The notes beneath the pieces are model-generated. The model was not told the origin of the DNA, made no database searches, and was given only the letters and a program-made list of their open reading frames with translations. 64,000 nt of DNA from Candidatus Amoebophilus sp. 36-38 (GTDB lineage: Bacteria > Bacteroidota > Bacteroidia > Cytophagales > Amoebophilaceae): NCBI GenBank assembly GCA_001897825.1, contig MKUM01000072.1, positions 1 through 64,000 on the forward strand. Direction: 5' to 3'. The number at the start of each line of letters is the position of its first letter. Positions within the stretch are counted from its first letter, which is position 1. Both the position numbers and the translations under genes were made by a program. This document shows positions 52,431-63,100 of this stretch, one piece after another.

Positions 52431-52537
52431 TTTAGCGCCCTCAGAGTCACTTGAAAAGGACTCTGAGGGTAAGAAAAGCTCGTTCGGAACAACAACGTTT
52501 CCTCAGAATCCCCTAACGGGTGACTCTGAGGGCAAAG
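52431..52537. repeat. 107-bp double-hairpin repeat, copy B
   Basis: Differs from copy A at two positions by eye (cagagtc/cagaatc, gcgaag/gcaaag). Confidence 0.9.
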
Positions 52538-52586
52538 CTTACATTATAACGTATATAGATAATTTTACAAGTATCCAGTAAATTTT

Positions 52587-53129
52587 ATGAGATTTCTAAA
52601 GATTAACTATACACATTATTATTTATTTACAGCTATTAGCTTAGTACTCTTGCTCAATTTCAACGGTTGTAGAGACTTACAAGATTGTAGAAGTATTTAT
52701 ACAAATGAAGTTTGGATTGAATTCAAAGGTGAAACCAAATTAGAAATAAATAAATTAAAATATCATAAACCTGCTAATAAACATAGTGCATATAAAAAAG
52801 ATAAACCGGGAAATGAGATACTAAATAATCTGAAAGACGAAAAATTACGCATCTATCTCCACCCAAAAAACAATATAGTTTCCCTCCTTTTTTATAAAGC
52901 CCCAGTTGACCCTACTGCTCCTAAACCTGCACCAGACACTTTAACAATATTTTACAAAAGAATATTTTCTCTCCTTTCTCCCTACTGTGGTCTTCAGGAA
53001 GAGTATATTATAGGTAAAGTAGAGACTACCTTTGCAGGAAATAAAATTATAAAACCTGCCTTGAGAAATAAAAAATATGAAACAGACCAAGAGGAATTCA
53101 AAAAGCCTAATATTGAAATATATTATTAA
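52587..53129 (+). CDS. Putative lipoprotein, DUF6452-like
   Basis: 180 aa; lipobox FNGC; gene-pair context with the DUF6048-like gene. Confidence 0.5.
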   Translation: MRFLKINYTHYYLFTAISLVLLLNFNGCRDLQDCRSIYTNEVWIEFKGETKLEINKLKYHKPANKHSAYKKDKPGNEILNNLKDEKLRIYLHPKNNIVSLLFYKAPVDPTAPKPAPDTLTIFYKRIFSLLSPYCGLQEEYIIGKVETTFAGNKIIKPALRNKKYETDQEEFKKPNIEIYY

Positions 53130-53850
53130 AATATTTTTTGTAGTAAATACATTCAGTGTAACTTCAATCAGTTGGGCAAAAATAAAAGATATACTACCTA
53201 CTGGCTTACAAATAGGTTTTGATGTACCTAGGCCGCTTTACTACCGTTGGAAAGAAAAAACAGGATGGCAATATGAGGTAAATGGAAGCATAGATTTCAA
53301 GCAAGTACTCTTAGAAGGAGACTATGGATGGGGCAGTATACTCCGGAAAAACCCTTCAGGAAAGCGCACTTCCCTAGCAGAAAATATTGGACAATATTTT
53401 CGAATAGGCCTCAGCTATAATTTTATAAAAAATAGTCCAGATCACAATGCTGCTTATTTAGGCATGAGGTATAGCAAAGCTTATTTCAAAGATTATTTAT
53501 ATGGGAAGTTGGCAAGGGAGAAAAACGAAAAAGGGAAAGAAATAACTCCATTTTGGGAAGATGATAGCCTGGCAGATATAGACCAACAAGCTAAACTCCA
53601 AGCTCACTGGTTTGAGATAATAGGAGGCGTCCGTGTAAAAGTATGGGGATGGATTTATGCAGGCTGTACGGCACGCTATAAGTTTGCAAAAAAAATTACC
53701 ATTCGTACACAAAATCCTTTCGACATCATCGGCTGGGGCATGAATGATGAGGATGCATTTGGAGCAAACTTTTATATAGGTATTAGAATTCCCCTACAAG
53801 CAATATCATCAAAACAGTCAACAGAAGAAATTGCTACCCCTTCTAAATAA
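53077..53850 (+). CDS. Outer membrane beta-barrel-like protein, DUF6048-like
   Basis: 257 aa; IKDILPTGLQIGFDVPRPLYYRW...QYEVNGSIDFKQVLLEGDYGWG...RIGLSYNF; overlaps upstream ORF by about 50 nt, true start may be internal. Confidence 0.6.
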   Translation: MKQTKRNSKSLILKYIIKIFFVVNTFSVTSISWAKIKDILPTGLQIGFDVPRPLYYRWKEKTGWQYEVNGSIDFKQVLLEGDYGWGSILRKNPSGKRTSLAENIGQYFRIGLSYNFIKNSPDHNAAYLGMRYSKAYFKDYLYGKLAREKNEKGKEITPFWEDDSLADIDQQAKLQAHWFEIIGGVRVKVWGWIYAGCTARYKFAKKITIRTQNPFDIIGWGMNDEDAFGANFYIGIRIPLQAISSKQSTEEIATPSK

Positions 53851-53999
53851 GAAACACAACGGAGGTAAATTATCAGAACCTCAGTCCTGACATCACTTCA
53901 GAAACGGTAGATAGAAGTAAGCAGAGTTAAAGTGTCAAATGTGTCATTGCTGGAGCTCTGACACCACCTCAAAATAGTAGATGCTTCGGCTTTCTCAAT

Positions 54000-54059
54000 C
54001 TGGATCCCCACTAGACTTGCCTACAAGTTTGAACAATAGTAACGGTGCAGAGATGACAA
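54000..54059. repeat. 60-bp dispersed repeat (third copy of the 30600/30774 family)
   Basis: CTGGATCCCCACTAGACTTGCCTACAAGTTTGAACAATAGTAACGGTGCAGAGATGACAA aligned by eye with 30774-30832. Confidence 0.7.
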
Positions 54060-54098
54060 CTAAGGAGATTAATTTAGTCTATATGTGAACGATTACAT

Positions 54099-54779
54099 TT
54101 AATCACTCACCACCTTTGCTATGACAGACTTCCCACCCTTAACCTGGTCACCTAAGTTTACTTGAACATCCGTATTTAGGGGAAGAAAAAGATCTAACCT
54201 AGAACCAAATTTAATAAATCCTACCTCATCCCCTTGGTGAATTAAATCACCGACTTGCGGATAAAACTTAATTCTTCTAGCCACAAAACCAGCTATTTGT
54301 CGAAAAAGTATTTCCACCCCATCTGCGCGTTTTACCACAGCCGTAGTACGTTCGTTTTTTGTACTAGACTTAGGATGAAATGCCACCAGATATTTACCTG
54401 GATGATATTTAAAATATTCGAGTATACCTGATACAGGACTACGATTTACATGAACATTGAAGGGTGACATGAAAATACTGATCTGAATACGTTCTGCTTG
54501 AAAGTATTCACCTTCATAAACCTGGTTAATAGCTACTACCTTACCATCAGCCGGAGATAATATAATTTCTTCATGTAGCGCTATTTCCCTTAACGGATCA
54601 CGAAAAAAATAAATGATCCACATATACAATAAAATAGATCCTACCATCACCACGATAGGAACACCTATATGTATATTTAAAACTGCTAAATAAACACTTT
54701 CAATAAGTATAAAATTTAGCAACAGTAAAATCAATAAACTATTACGTAGTATTTTTTTTCCTTCTTTGTGAATTCGCAT
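54099..54779 (-). CDS. psd: Phosphatidylserine decarboxylase family protein
   Basis: 226 aa; SPADGKVVAI, FMSPFNVHVNRSPVSG, GFIKFGSRLDLFLP (GS cleavage site). Confidence 0.93.
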   Translation of the reverse strand: MRIHKEGKKILRNSLLILLLLNFILIESVYLAVLNIHIGVPIVVMVGSILLYMWIIYFFRDPLREIALHEEIILSPADGKVVAINQVYEGEYFQAERIQISIFMSPFNVHVNRSPVSGILEYFKYHPGKYLVAFHPKSSTKNERTTAVVKRADGVEILFRQIAGFVARRIKFYPQVGDLIHQGDEVGFIKFGSRLDLFLPLNTDVQVNLGDQVKGGKSVIAKVVSD

Positions 54780-54780
54780 A

Positions 54781-56931
54781 TTATTTTTGAATGCTGGTCC
54801 GTACTTGATAAGCCTCCGCTACCTTGCTAATTGCAACGATATAAGCAGCAGTACGCATAGAAGTATGGTGTTTTTGTGCAGTTTCATACACGCTATGGTA
54901 AGCATCATGAAGTATTTTATCAGCTTTTCGATAAACTTTTTCTTTAGCCCATTTAGTCCCTTGTCTATTTTGTATCCATTCAAAATAGGATACCACCACT
55001 CCTCCTGCGTTCGCCAAAATATCAGGTATGATCATAATACCTCGCTGATGAATCATGTCATCTGCTGCTGCACTAATCGGCCCATTGGCTCCTTCTACAA
55101 TGAGTTTTGCTTGTATTTGACCTGCATTCTCACTGGTTATAACATGCGGCGAAGCAGCAGGAATAAGGATATCTACAGCAAGTGTAAGCAACTCTCCATT
55201 TGTCAACTTTTTAGCACCTGGCAATCCCTCTAATTCACGATTTTTCGCTTTGTAGCTGATAGCCTGTCGTATATCAATACCTTTTGGATTATAGTAAGCT
55301 CCAGAAAGATCGCTAATAGCTACGATTTTAGCACCCTGTTCTTGTAATAGTTGAGCCGTATAGCTTCCTACATTTCCAAAACCTTGTATCGCAACAGTAA
55401 CTTTATTTATATCCAATTTTATCTTTTTAAGAGCAGCAAGCGTATTGATCATAATACCTCGGCCTGTTGCCTCTGTCCTACCCAACGAGCCACCTATAGC
55501 TACCGGCTTACCAGTCACAACAGCAGGAGTTATCTTACCATGTGCTTGACTATATGTATCCATAATCCAAGCCATCTCTCTAGGACCTGTACCCATATCT
55601 GGAGCAGGAATATCTTTGTCGGGCCCAAAAGTTTCTAACATGGCTAATGTATAAGCCCTGGTCAATCGCTCTAATTCACTCGCTGAAAGTTGCTTGGGAT
55701 CACACTCAATACCTCCTTTAGCACCCCCAAAAGGCAAGCCTACAAGCGCACATTTCCATGTCATCCAAGCTGCTAAGGCCTTTACCTCATCTAGTTCTAC
55801 TCCAGGGTTGTAACGTATACCCCCCTTAGAAGGACCTAGCAACGTCGAATAAATTACTCGATACCCTTTGAATACACGTAAACTCCCATTATCCATTAAG
55901 ACAGGCAAATATACAATAACTTCTTTACTAGGTTCTTGTAAAACCTTATAAATTTTTTCATCCAAATTGATCTGCTTGGCAGCAACCTCAATTAGTTTAA
56001 GCATGGATGCAAAAGAACTATCAGAATTATTTATTTGAAGCGTCATATTTACTTTTTGATTTAATTGTTTTACAGAATTTACCTCTCCGCCAACCGTATT
56101 AAAAGCTACTATAAGCGGTACAGTAAACAACAAGCTATCAAATCGATCTAAAAATCCACCATGCCCAGGTATAATTGTACCTGAATCTTTGATTTTCAGG
56201 CTTCTTTTTAATAGTGACTCTACTAAATCACCATAAGTACCAGCAATTACAGTAATAACTCCTATAATCATCCAGTGGTAGATACTCCAGCTTGTATAGT
56301 AATAAGCTATCAGATAGCTTACTAACAAAGCTAATAAAGCTGCTCCTATCGTACCCTCCCATGTTTTTTTAGGGGAAATTCGCTTAAAAAGTTGATGTTT
56401 ACCTAATAAGGAACCTACCGCATAGGCACTTATATCATTCATCCATATAATCAAAAGAACACCCAGTACAAATTCATAATGATACATAGTCCTATCGAAA
56501 GCAAGAAAATGCAACAATGCAAACGGTATACCGACATAGATAATCCCTAAAAAAATATGTGCTATACTGCTAAAAGGATTCATTTCATTTTTTCTATAAA
56601 GCATAATCAAATAAATAGAAGTTAACATGGGTATGGTTAAACAATAGTACACACCTGGTATAGATCCCCTTGCATACAAAAAACTAAGTGTGTATAGGAA
56701 CACTGTAAACAAAACACCCCATATCCGAAGAGGTAAAGGTTGCTGATTGTTTATAAGTCCATAAAATTCTAGAATCGTACCTATTAGGATAGTCAAAAAA
56801 AGCAAAAAATAGCTCCAATCATTCCAATATATAAGACTAACAACCAGGGGAATTCCTATAAGGCCAGTTCCAACCCGTAACATTATATTATTATATTTTC
56901 TAGACATAAACAAAAGTTTAATTAACCGCAT
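54781..56931 (-). CDS. In-frame CdsA (phosphatidate cytidylyltransferase) + Glu/Leu/Phe/Val dehydrogenase fusion
   Basis: 716 aa; N-half multi-TM with ISPKKTWEGTIGA and IPGHGGFLDRFDSLLFTVP (CdsA signature); C-half GPSKGGIRYNPGV, MTWKCALVGLPFGGAKGGI, GFGNVGSYTAQLL (GDH). Confidence 0.85.
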   Translation of the reverse strand: MRLIKLLFMSRKYNNIMLRVGTGLIGIPLVVSLIYWNDWSYFLLFLTILIGTILEFYGLINNQQPLPLRIWGVLFTVFLYTLSFLYARGSIPGVYYCLTIPMLTSIYLIMLYRKNEMNPFSSIAHIFLGIIYVGIPFALLHFLAFDRTMYHYEFVLGVLLIIWMNDISAYAVGSLLGKHQLFKRISPKKTWEGTIGAALLALLVSYLIAYYYTSWSIYHWMIIGVITVIAGTYGDLVESLLKRSLKIKDSGTIIPGHGGFLDRFDSLLFTVPLIVAFNTVGGEVNSVKQLNQKVNMTLQINNSDSSFASMLKLIEVAAKQINLDEKIYKVLQEPSKEVIVYLPVLMDNGSLRVFKGYRVIYSTLLGPSKGGIRYNPGVELDEVKALAAWMTWKCALVGLPFGGAKGGIECDPKQLSASELERLTRAYTLAMLETFGPDKDIPAPDMGTGPREMAWIMDTYSQAHGKITPAVVTGKPVAIGGSLGRTEATGRGIMINTLAALKKIKLDINKVTVAIQGFGNVGSYTAQLLQEQGAKIVAISDLSGAYYNPKGIDIRQAISYKAKNRELEGLPGAKKLTNGELLTLAVDILIPAASPHVITSENAGQIQAKLIVEGANGPISAAADDMIHQRGIMIIPDILANAGGVVVSYFEWIQNRQGTKWAKEKVYRKADKILHDAYHSVYETAQKHHTSMRTAAYIVAISKVAEAYQVRTSIQK

Positions 56932-57100
56932 TTCCAGCTACAGATGGTCTGCATACCACAGACCACGGGATAGAGAACCTAGAACATACCTAAAAAATAA
57001 TTTTTTAGGAAAGAGTAAATATACTTTTGTAATATCTTTTAAAAAAGTAAAAATAGGCAGATTTTCACTTAGCTTATTTACACTATAGTTCTTTAAAGAG

Positions 57101-60100
57101 CTAATTTAAAGTAATAGCATCTAAGATTTTAGTTATTTCTATGACTTTTGCTTCAGCTTTTGCATATCCTTGTTTAGCAGCAGCTTGATAATATTCGAGT
57201 GCTTTTGAATAATCCTTATCAACTCCATAGCCATTTTCATACATCTCACCTAGACTATATTGTGCGGCTGCAAATCCTTGCTCTCCTGATTTTTTATAAC
57301 ATTTTACAGCTTCTTGATAATTCTGATCTATTCCTTGGCCATACTGGTACATCCAACCTAAAATATACTGCCCATCTAGCGAGTTTTCTTTAACTTCTTT
57401 TACAAAATAGTTAGCAATATCTTTAAATAGTTTACCTGCTTCTTCAATATCTTTTACTATTTCTGTTCCATGATAGTACATCCGTCCTAAATTAGCTTTT
57501 CCATATTCATCTTCCTGTTCAGCACTTTTTTGGTACCATTTTACAGCCTCTTGATAATCTTGAGCTATCCCTAAACCATTTTCATATAGAAAACCTAGAT
57601 TGTTTTGTGCAGATGCATGCCCTTGATCTGCAGCTTTCTTATACCATTTTACAGCTTCTTGATAATTCTGCAACACTCCTAAGCTATTTTGATATCTCCA
57701 GCCCAGATTATTTTGTGCAGCTGCAAATCCTTGGCCAGCTGCTTTTTTATACCATTTTATTGCTTCCTTGTAATTTTGAACTACTCCCTGGCCATTAGCA
57801 TACATAATTCCTAAATTATTTTGTGCAGTTGCTTCTCCTTGGCTGGCTGCTTTTTGAAACCACTTTAATGCTTCTTGATAATTTTGATCTACTCCCTGGC
57901 CATTTTTATATATAATTCCTAGGTTATTTTGTGCAGCTGCATCTCCTTGGTTGGCTGCTTTTTGATACCATTTTATTGCTTCCTTGTAATTTTGAGCTAT
58001 TCCCTGGCCATACTGATACATCCAGCCTAGGTTATTTTGTGCAGATACATCTCCTCGGCTTGCTGCTTTTTGATACCATTTTATTGCTTTTTCATAATTT
58101 TGAGCTACCCCCCGGCCATTAGCATACATAATTCCCAAATTATATTGTGCATCTCTATCTCCTTGGTCAGCCGCTTTTTGATACCATTTTACAGCTTCTT
58201 GATAATTCTGAGCTACCCCTAGACCATCGTCGTACTTAATAGCAAGCTTATATTGTGCATTTACATATCCTTGATCCGCAGCTTTTTGATACCACTTTAC
58301 AGCTTCTTGATAATCCTGAGCTACTCCTAGGCCATCGTCGTACTTAATAGCAAGCTTATATTGTGCTTGTACATTCCCTTGTTCTGCCGCTTTTTGATAC
58401 CACTTTACAGCTTCTTGATAATCCTGAGCTACTCTTAGGCCATCGTCGTACTTAATAGCAAGCTTATATTGTGCATTTACATATCCTTGATCCGCAGCTT
58501 TTTGATACCATTTTACAGCTTCTTGATAATCCTGAGCTCCTCCTAGGCCATCGTCGTATTTAGTGGCAAGGTTATATTGTGCTTGTACATTTCCTTGTTC
58601 TGCCCCTTTTTGATACCATTTTACAGCCTCTCGATGTTGTCCCAAATTAGAACAAATCACTCCTAAATTATTCAATGTCATAGCTATAATAGGATGATTG
58701 CCTATATCCAATGTTTTGTATATTTCAAGAGCTCGCTCATAGTATTTCAATGCTTCTTGATTTTGCTTTAAATTAAAATAAGCTGTCCCTAAATTATATA
58801 GTGAACTAGCTATATCAGAATTATTACCTGTATACAAAGCCTGCTTCATTGCAAAAGAATCCTTAAAATATTTCAAAGTTTCTTCATGCTGTCCTAAGTC
58901 TTGATAAACGGCTCCTAGATTATTAAGTGAAGAAGCTATATTTAAATGATTGCCTATATACAAAATCTGCCTCATTTCAAGAGCTTGTTGATGGCACTCT
59001 AATGCTTCTCTATTTTGCTTTAGTCCTCGATAAACAGTCCCTAGATTATTAAGCGAAGTAGCTATATCTAAATGATTGCCTGTATACAAAATCTGCCTCA
59101 TTTCAAGAGCTTGTTGACAATACTTTAACGCTTTTTTATATCGCTCTAAATCAGCATAAACATTTCCTAGATTATTCAGTGAATCAGCTATATCAGGATG
59201 ATTGCCTGTATACAAAGCCCCCCTTATCTCAAGAGCTTGCTTTATATATTTCAACGCTTCTCCGTATTTGCCTAAAGCTTTGTAAATTAATCCTATATTA
59301 GTGAATGAAATAGCTATATCAGGATGATTGCCTGTATACAAGCCCTCCCTTATTTCAAGGGCTTGCTTTGAATATTTCAACGCTTCTTCATATTTGTCTA
59401 AATCGTGGCAGACTAATCCTATATTACTAAATGAGGTAGCTATATCAGGATGATTGCCTGTATATAAAGCTTGTCTCATTTCAAGAGCCTGTTGGTAATA
59501 CTTCAATGCTTTTTCATACTGATCTAAATCTCTATAAACATTTCCTAGATCATTGAGCGAGCTAGCTACAAGAGGATGGTCGCCTGTATACAGGGCTTTT
59601 CTCATTTCAAGGGTTTTCTTGTAATATTTTAATGCTTCTTTATTTTGCCTTGAATCTCTATAAATATCCCCTAGCTTAGTGAGTGAAATAGCTATATCAG
59701 AATGATTGCCTATATATAAAGCCTCTCTCATTTCAAGAGCCTGCTGGTAATACTTCAATGCTTTTTCATTTTGCCCTAACTTGCCATAAACGTTTCCCAG
59801 ACTAGTGAGTGAACTAGCTATAATAGGATGATTGTCTGTATACAAAACTTGGTACATTTCAAGAGCCTGCTGGTAATACTTCAACGCTGCTTCATTTTGC
59901 CCTAACTTGCCATAAACGACTCCTAGATTATTGAACGATCTGGCTATATATGGATGTTTATCTGAATATAAAGCCTCGAGCATTCGAAGGGCTTGCTGTT
60001 GATACTTTAACGCTTCTTCATTCTGCTCTAACTCCAAATAAACAATTCCTAGATTATTGAGTGAGTTAGCTACAAGAGTATGATCGCCTGTATACAAGGT

Positions 60101-63100
60101 CTTTCTCATTTCAAAGGCTTTCTTGTAATACTCCAATGATTCTTCATTTTTCCCTAAATCTTTATAAACATGTCCTAGACTAGTGAGTGACTTAGATATA
60201 TCCGGATGATCGCCTGTATATAAAGCTACTCTCATTTCAAGAGCTCGCTTTTGACACTTCAATGCTTCTTCATTTTGATCTAAAACAGTATAAATATATC
60301 CCAGCTCATATAGTGAACCAGCTATATTTGGGTGATTGCCCATATACAAGGCCTGTTGCATTTCAAAGGCTTGTTGATGATATTTCAACGCCTGCTGGTA
60401 GTTACATTGCACCGTACTGCTATAATGTCCCATACGATTAGCTAAATTGGCTAGTAATGACTGCGGTCCTAATATTTGTATAGCATGTACTAATATATGT
60501 GCCACATTCGAAGCATAGATCCTAGCTTGACTCCACTTGTTATCAGGCATGTCTGTTACTTCAGGCATGCACTGGTCTAACACCTGTAGAAGATATTTTA
60601 ATAAATCCTGTTCTGTTAACTTGCTTACTTCGCTCCAATCTTGGTAGACTTTACAGGCTGCTTGTACTTCTCGGTGTATCTGAATACCTGCTTGGCTTGA
60701 ATCATCGATAACCGTTATTAAAGATAATCTTTCTAACTTGGATAATATATCGTCCAATTCCTCTTCCTCACTTACTCCTAACAAAGCAGTTAGTAAGGGT
60801 AATGGCATAAAGTCGGGGTCTAAGTAAGCACCATAATGCATCATTAATTGTGAGGCTGTATCCAACGTATCTAATCCTAAACTTACCTCCGGTAATATAA
60901 GCTTTCCCTGCTGCTTTTTATGTTGTTTCTTCAGTTCTTGTAGCTTTTGAATGTATCTCCCTATATTCATAAATCTTACTTCTCTAATATAACCAGTAGC
61001 TAAGGATAGCTTCTGGGGTACGAGTCCTATTTCTTCTATCAACGTTTGTATATCTTGCTCATTAGGCTTATGAGCCTGCAATTTTTGTTGGATATACACT
61101 TTACCTTCTTCTAAAGTAAAAGCATTCAATTGGACTTGACAATAATCCCCAAAACTTCTTTTATCTCGGCTAGTAATAATGACTTGTACTAACTTAGGCC
61201 TATGTAATAGACAATCTTCTACTAAGCTCAAATCAGTAGCATTATCTAAAATGAGTAAAACAGGCTGCTCCCGATCGTCTAAACCATTATAGACCCTTCT
61301 AGCTAACTCAGACAGGTAGCTATTCGGCTCCTGTTTGAGCTCTTGAGCTAGCTGATAATATTCGATACCAAGCTCTTTCGCTATGTTTTCATAACTTGTT
61401 ATAAGCTTATCGCTTGTCTCTGCTGGCATCCACCATACAGTCCGCTCGTCTTTTTGAGCATGTCCATACTCGGCTACTAACGTACTCTTACCTACTCCCC
61501 CATAACCATATACCACCACTATGCCTTCTTCTTTTAATAGCTCACTTAGCTCTTTCTCTTTGTCTTTCCTAGCTACATAATCCTTTAACTTAGTTCGGGG
61601 TATATAACTGTGAAGCTTAGGTAACGTTTGGATGTGTTCTTCTACTACTTGTCGTTTAATAAGCACTGGTTGCTTATTGCTTTCTCGCAGGGTTTTTGCT
61701 GGTTTACCTCCTGACAACGTACTAACTGGTTCAATAACTAATGGTTTAAGGGTAGTTAGCGATATCTTCGCTGAATTCCTCACCCTTTCTTTTTCTTGAG
61801 TTTCTTTAGCTCTTGGATAAATAATCTCTCGTTTTTCAGTTTCTTTTTCCTTCTCTTTTTCTTTCTCGTCAGCTTTATCTCTCTGCTCAACTTGATTTAC
61901 GGGGTTTACGCCATCACTCTCCACTTTTGTTGATGGTTCTATAGTTTCACCCGGATGCTGATGCTCACCCTTTAAAAAAGCATAATAACTGCTCTCTAAG
62001 TAGTGACGTACTTGTCTCATATCCAGTCGCTGCCTACTATCCGTCTCCTTTCTTAAAGGTGGTTCTGGTATCCAACATAATTCTATCACCTTTCTTAGAC
62101 CTGAAGGTGTATCTTCACTAATCACTTCACAGTTTCCTGCTTTGATATGATTTATAAGGGGAATAATCCCACTAAATGTTGCAAAAGGCATTTTACGAGC
62201 TCCTAATTGCCATAATATCATCCCATAACTATATACATCCCCAGCTTTACTATTTTTTTCTACAAGAAATATTTCTGGAGCCATCCAGCTTATAGTACCA
62301 GAACAACAGTCCCATGGTCCAAAAGTAGAATGTTCACTTTTTAGCAACGATATCCCAAAATCTGTAATTTTGGCCCGCCGGTTACCATCCAGTAATATAT
62401 TTTCACTCTTTAAATCAGCATGTACAACCCCACAGTCGTGTAAATAGCTCATCCCTTCACTCACATCCAACGCAATGCGATATCGCTCTTGCCAAGGAAT
62501 GTCCTGAGAACTTTTTAATAAATCCCACAAAGACCCACCTGGCATATATTCCATTACCAAGGCACTTTTTGAAGGAAGGAATCCTCGGAAAGCAATAATA
62601 TTATTATGACGGTGGTTGGCCATAATCATCGCTTCGTTTTGGAAGGCAGCCACGGCTTCTTTATATAAAGCATTTTTCAATAGCTTAACTGCCACCAACC
62701 TTCCTTGGTAGGTAGCCTGATAAACAGTTCCTGCACCACCACTTCCTAATGGTCTATCAACATGTATCGCTACTTCGTGTTCAGGAATAACAGGTAGAAA
62801 TGGATTAAATTGCAGCCTCTCATAAACAGCTTCACGTTTTTTTAACTCAGCAACTGATTCATCGATATAAGCTTCTTGATTATAGACTTCTTGGTTATAA
62901 TCCTCTTGATTATAGGCTTCTTGATTATAGACTTCTTGGTTATAAGTTCCCTGATCATGACTTTCTTGATTATAGACTTCTTGGTTATAAGTTCCCTGAT
63001 CATGGCTTTCTTGATTATAGGCTTCTTGGTTATAACCTTCTTCATTATAAGCTTCTTCTATAGCCCGAGGTTCATCTACTCTTTCTTCTTTTTCTTTTTC

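Noticed and set aside
53077-53129. Overlap of DUF6452-like and DUF6048-like ORFs as a programmed frameshift
   Set aside because: More simply explained by an over-extended start for the second ORF; no slippery site noticed.
57150-60420. Possible CRISPR-like array because of regular repeats
   Set aside because: Period is 108/126 nt, in frame, encoding Sel1 and TPR repeats with no unique spacers; protein repeats, not CRISPR.
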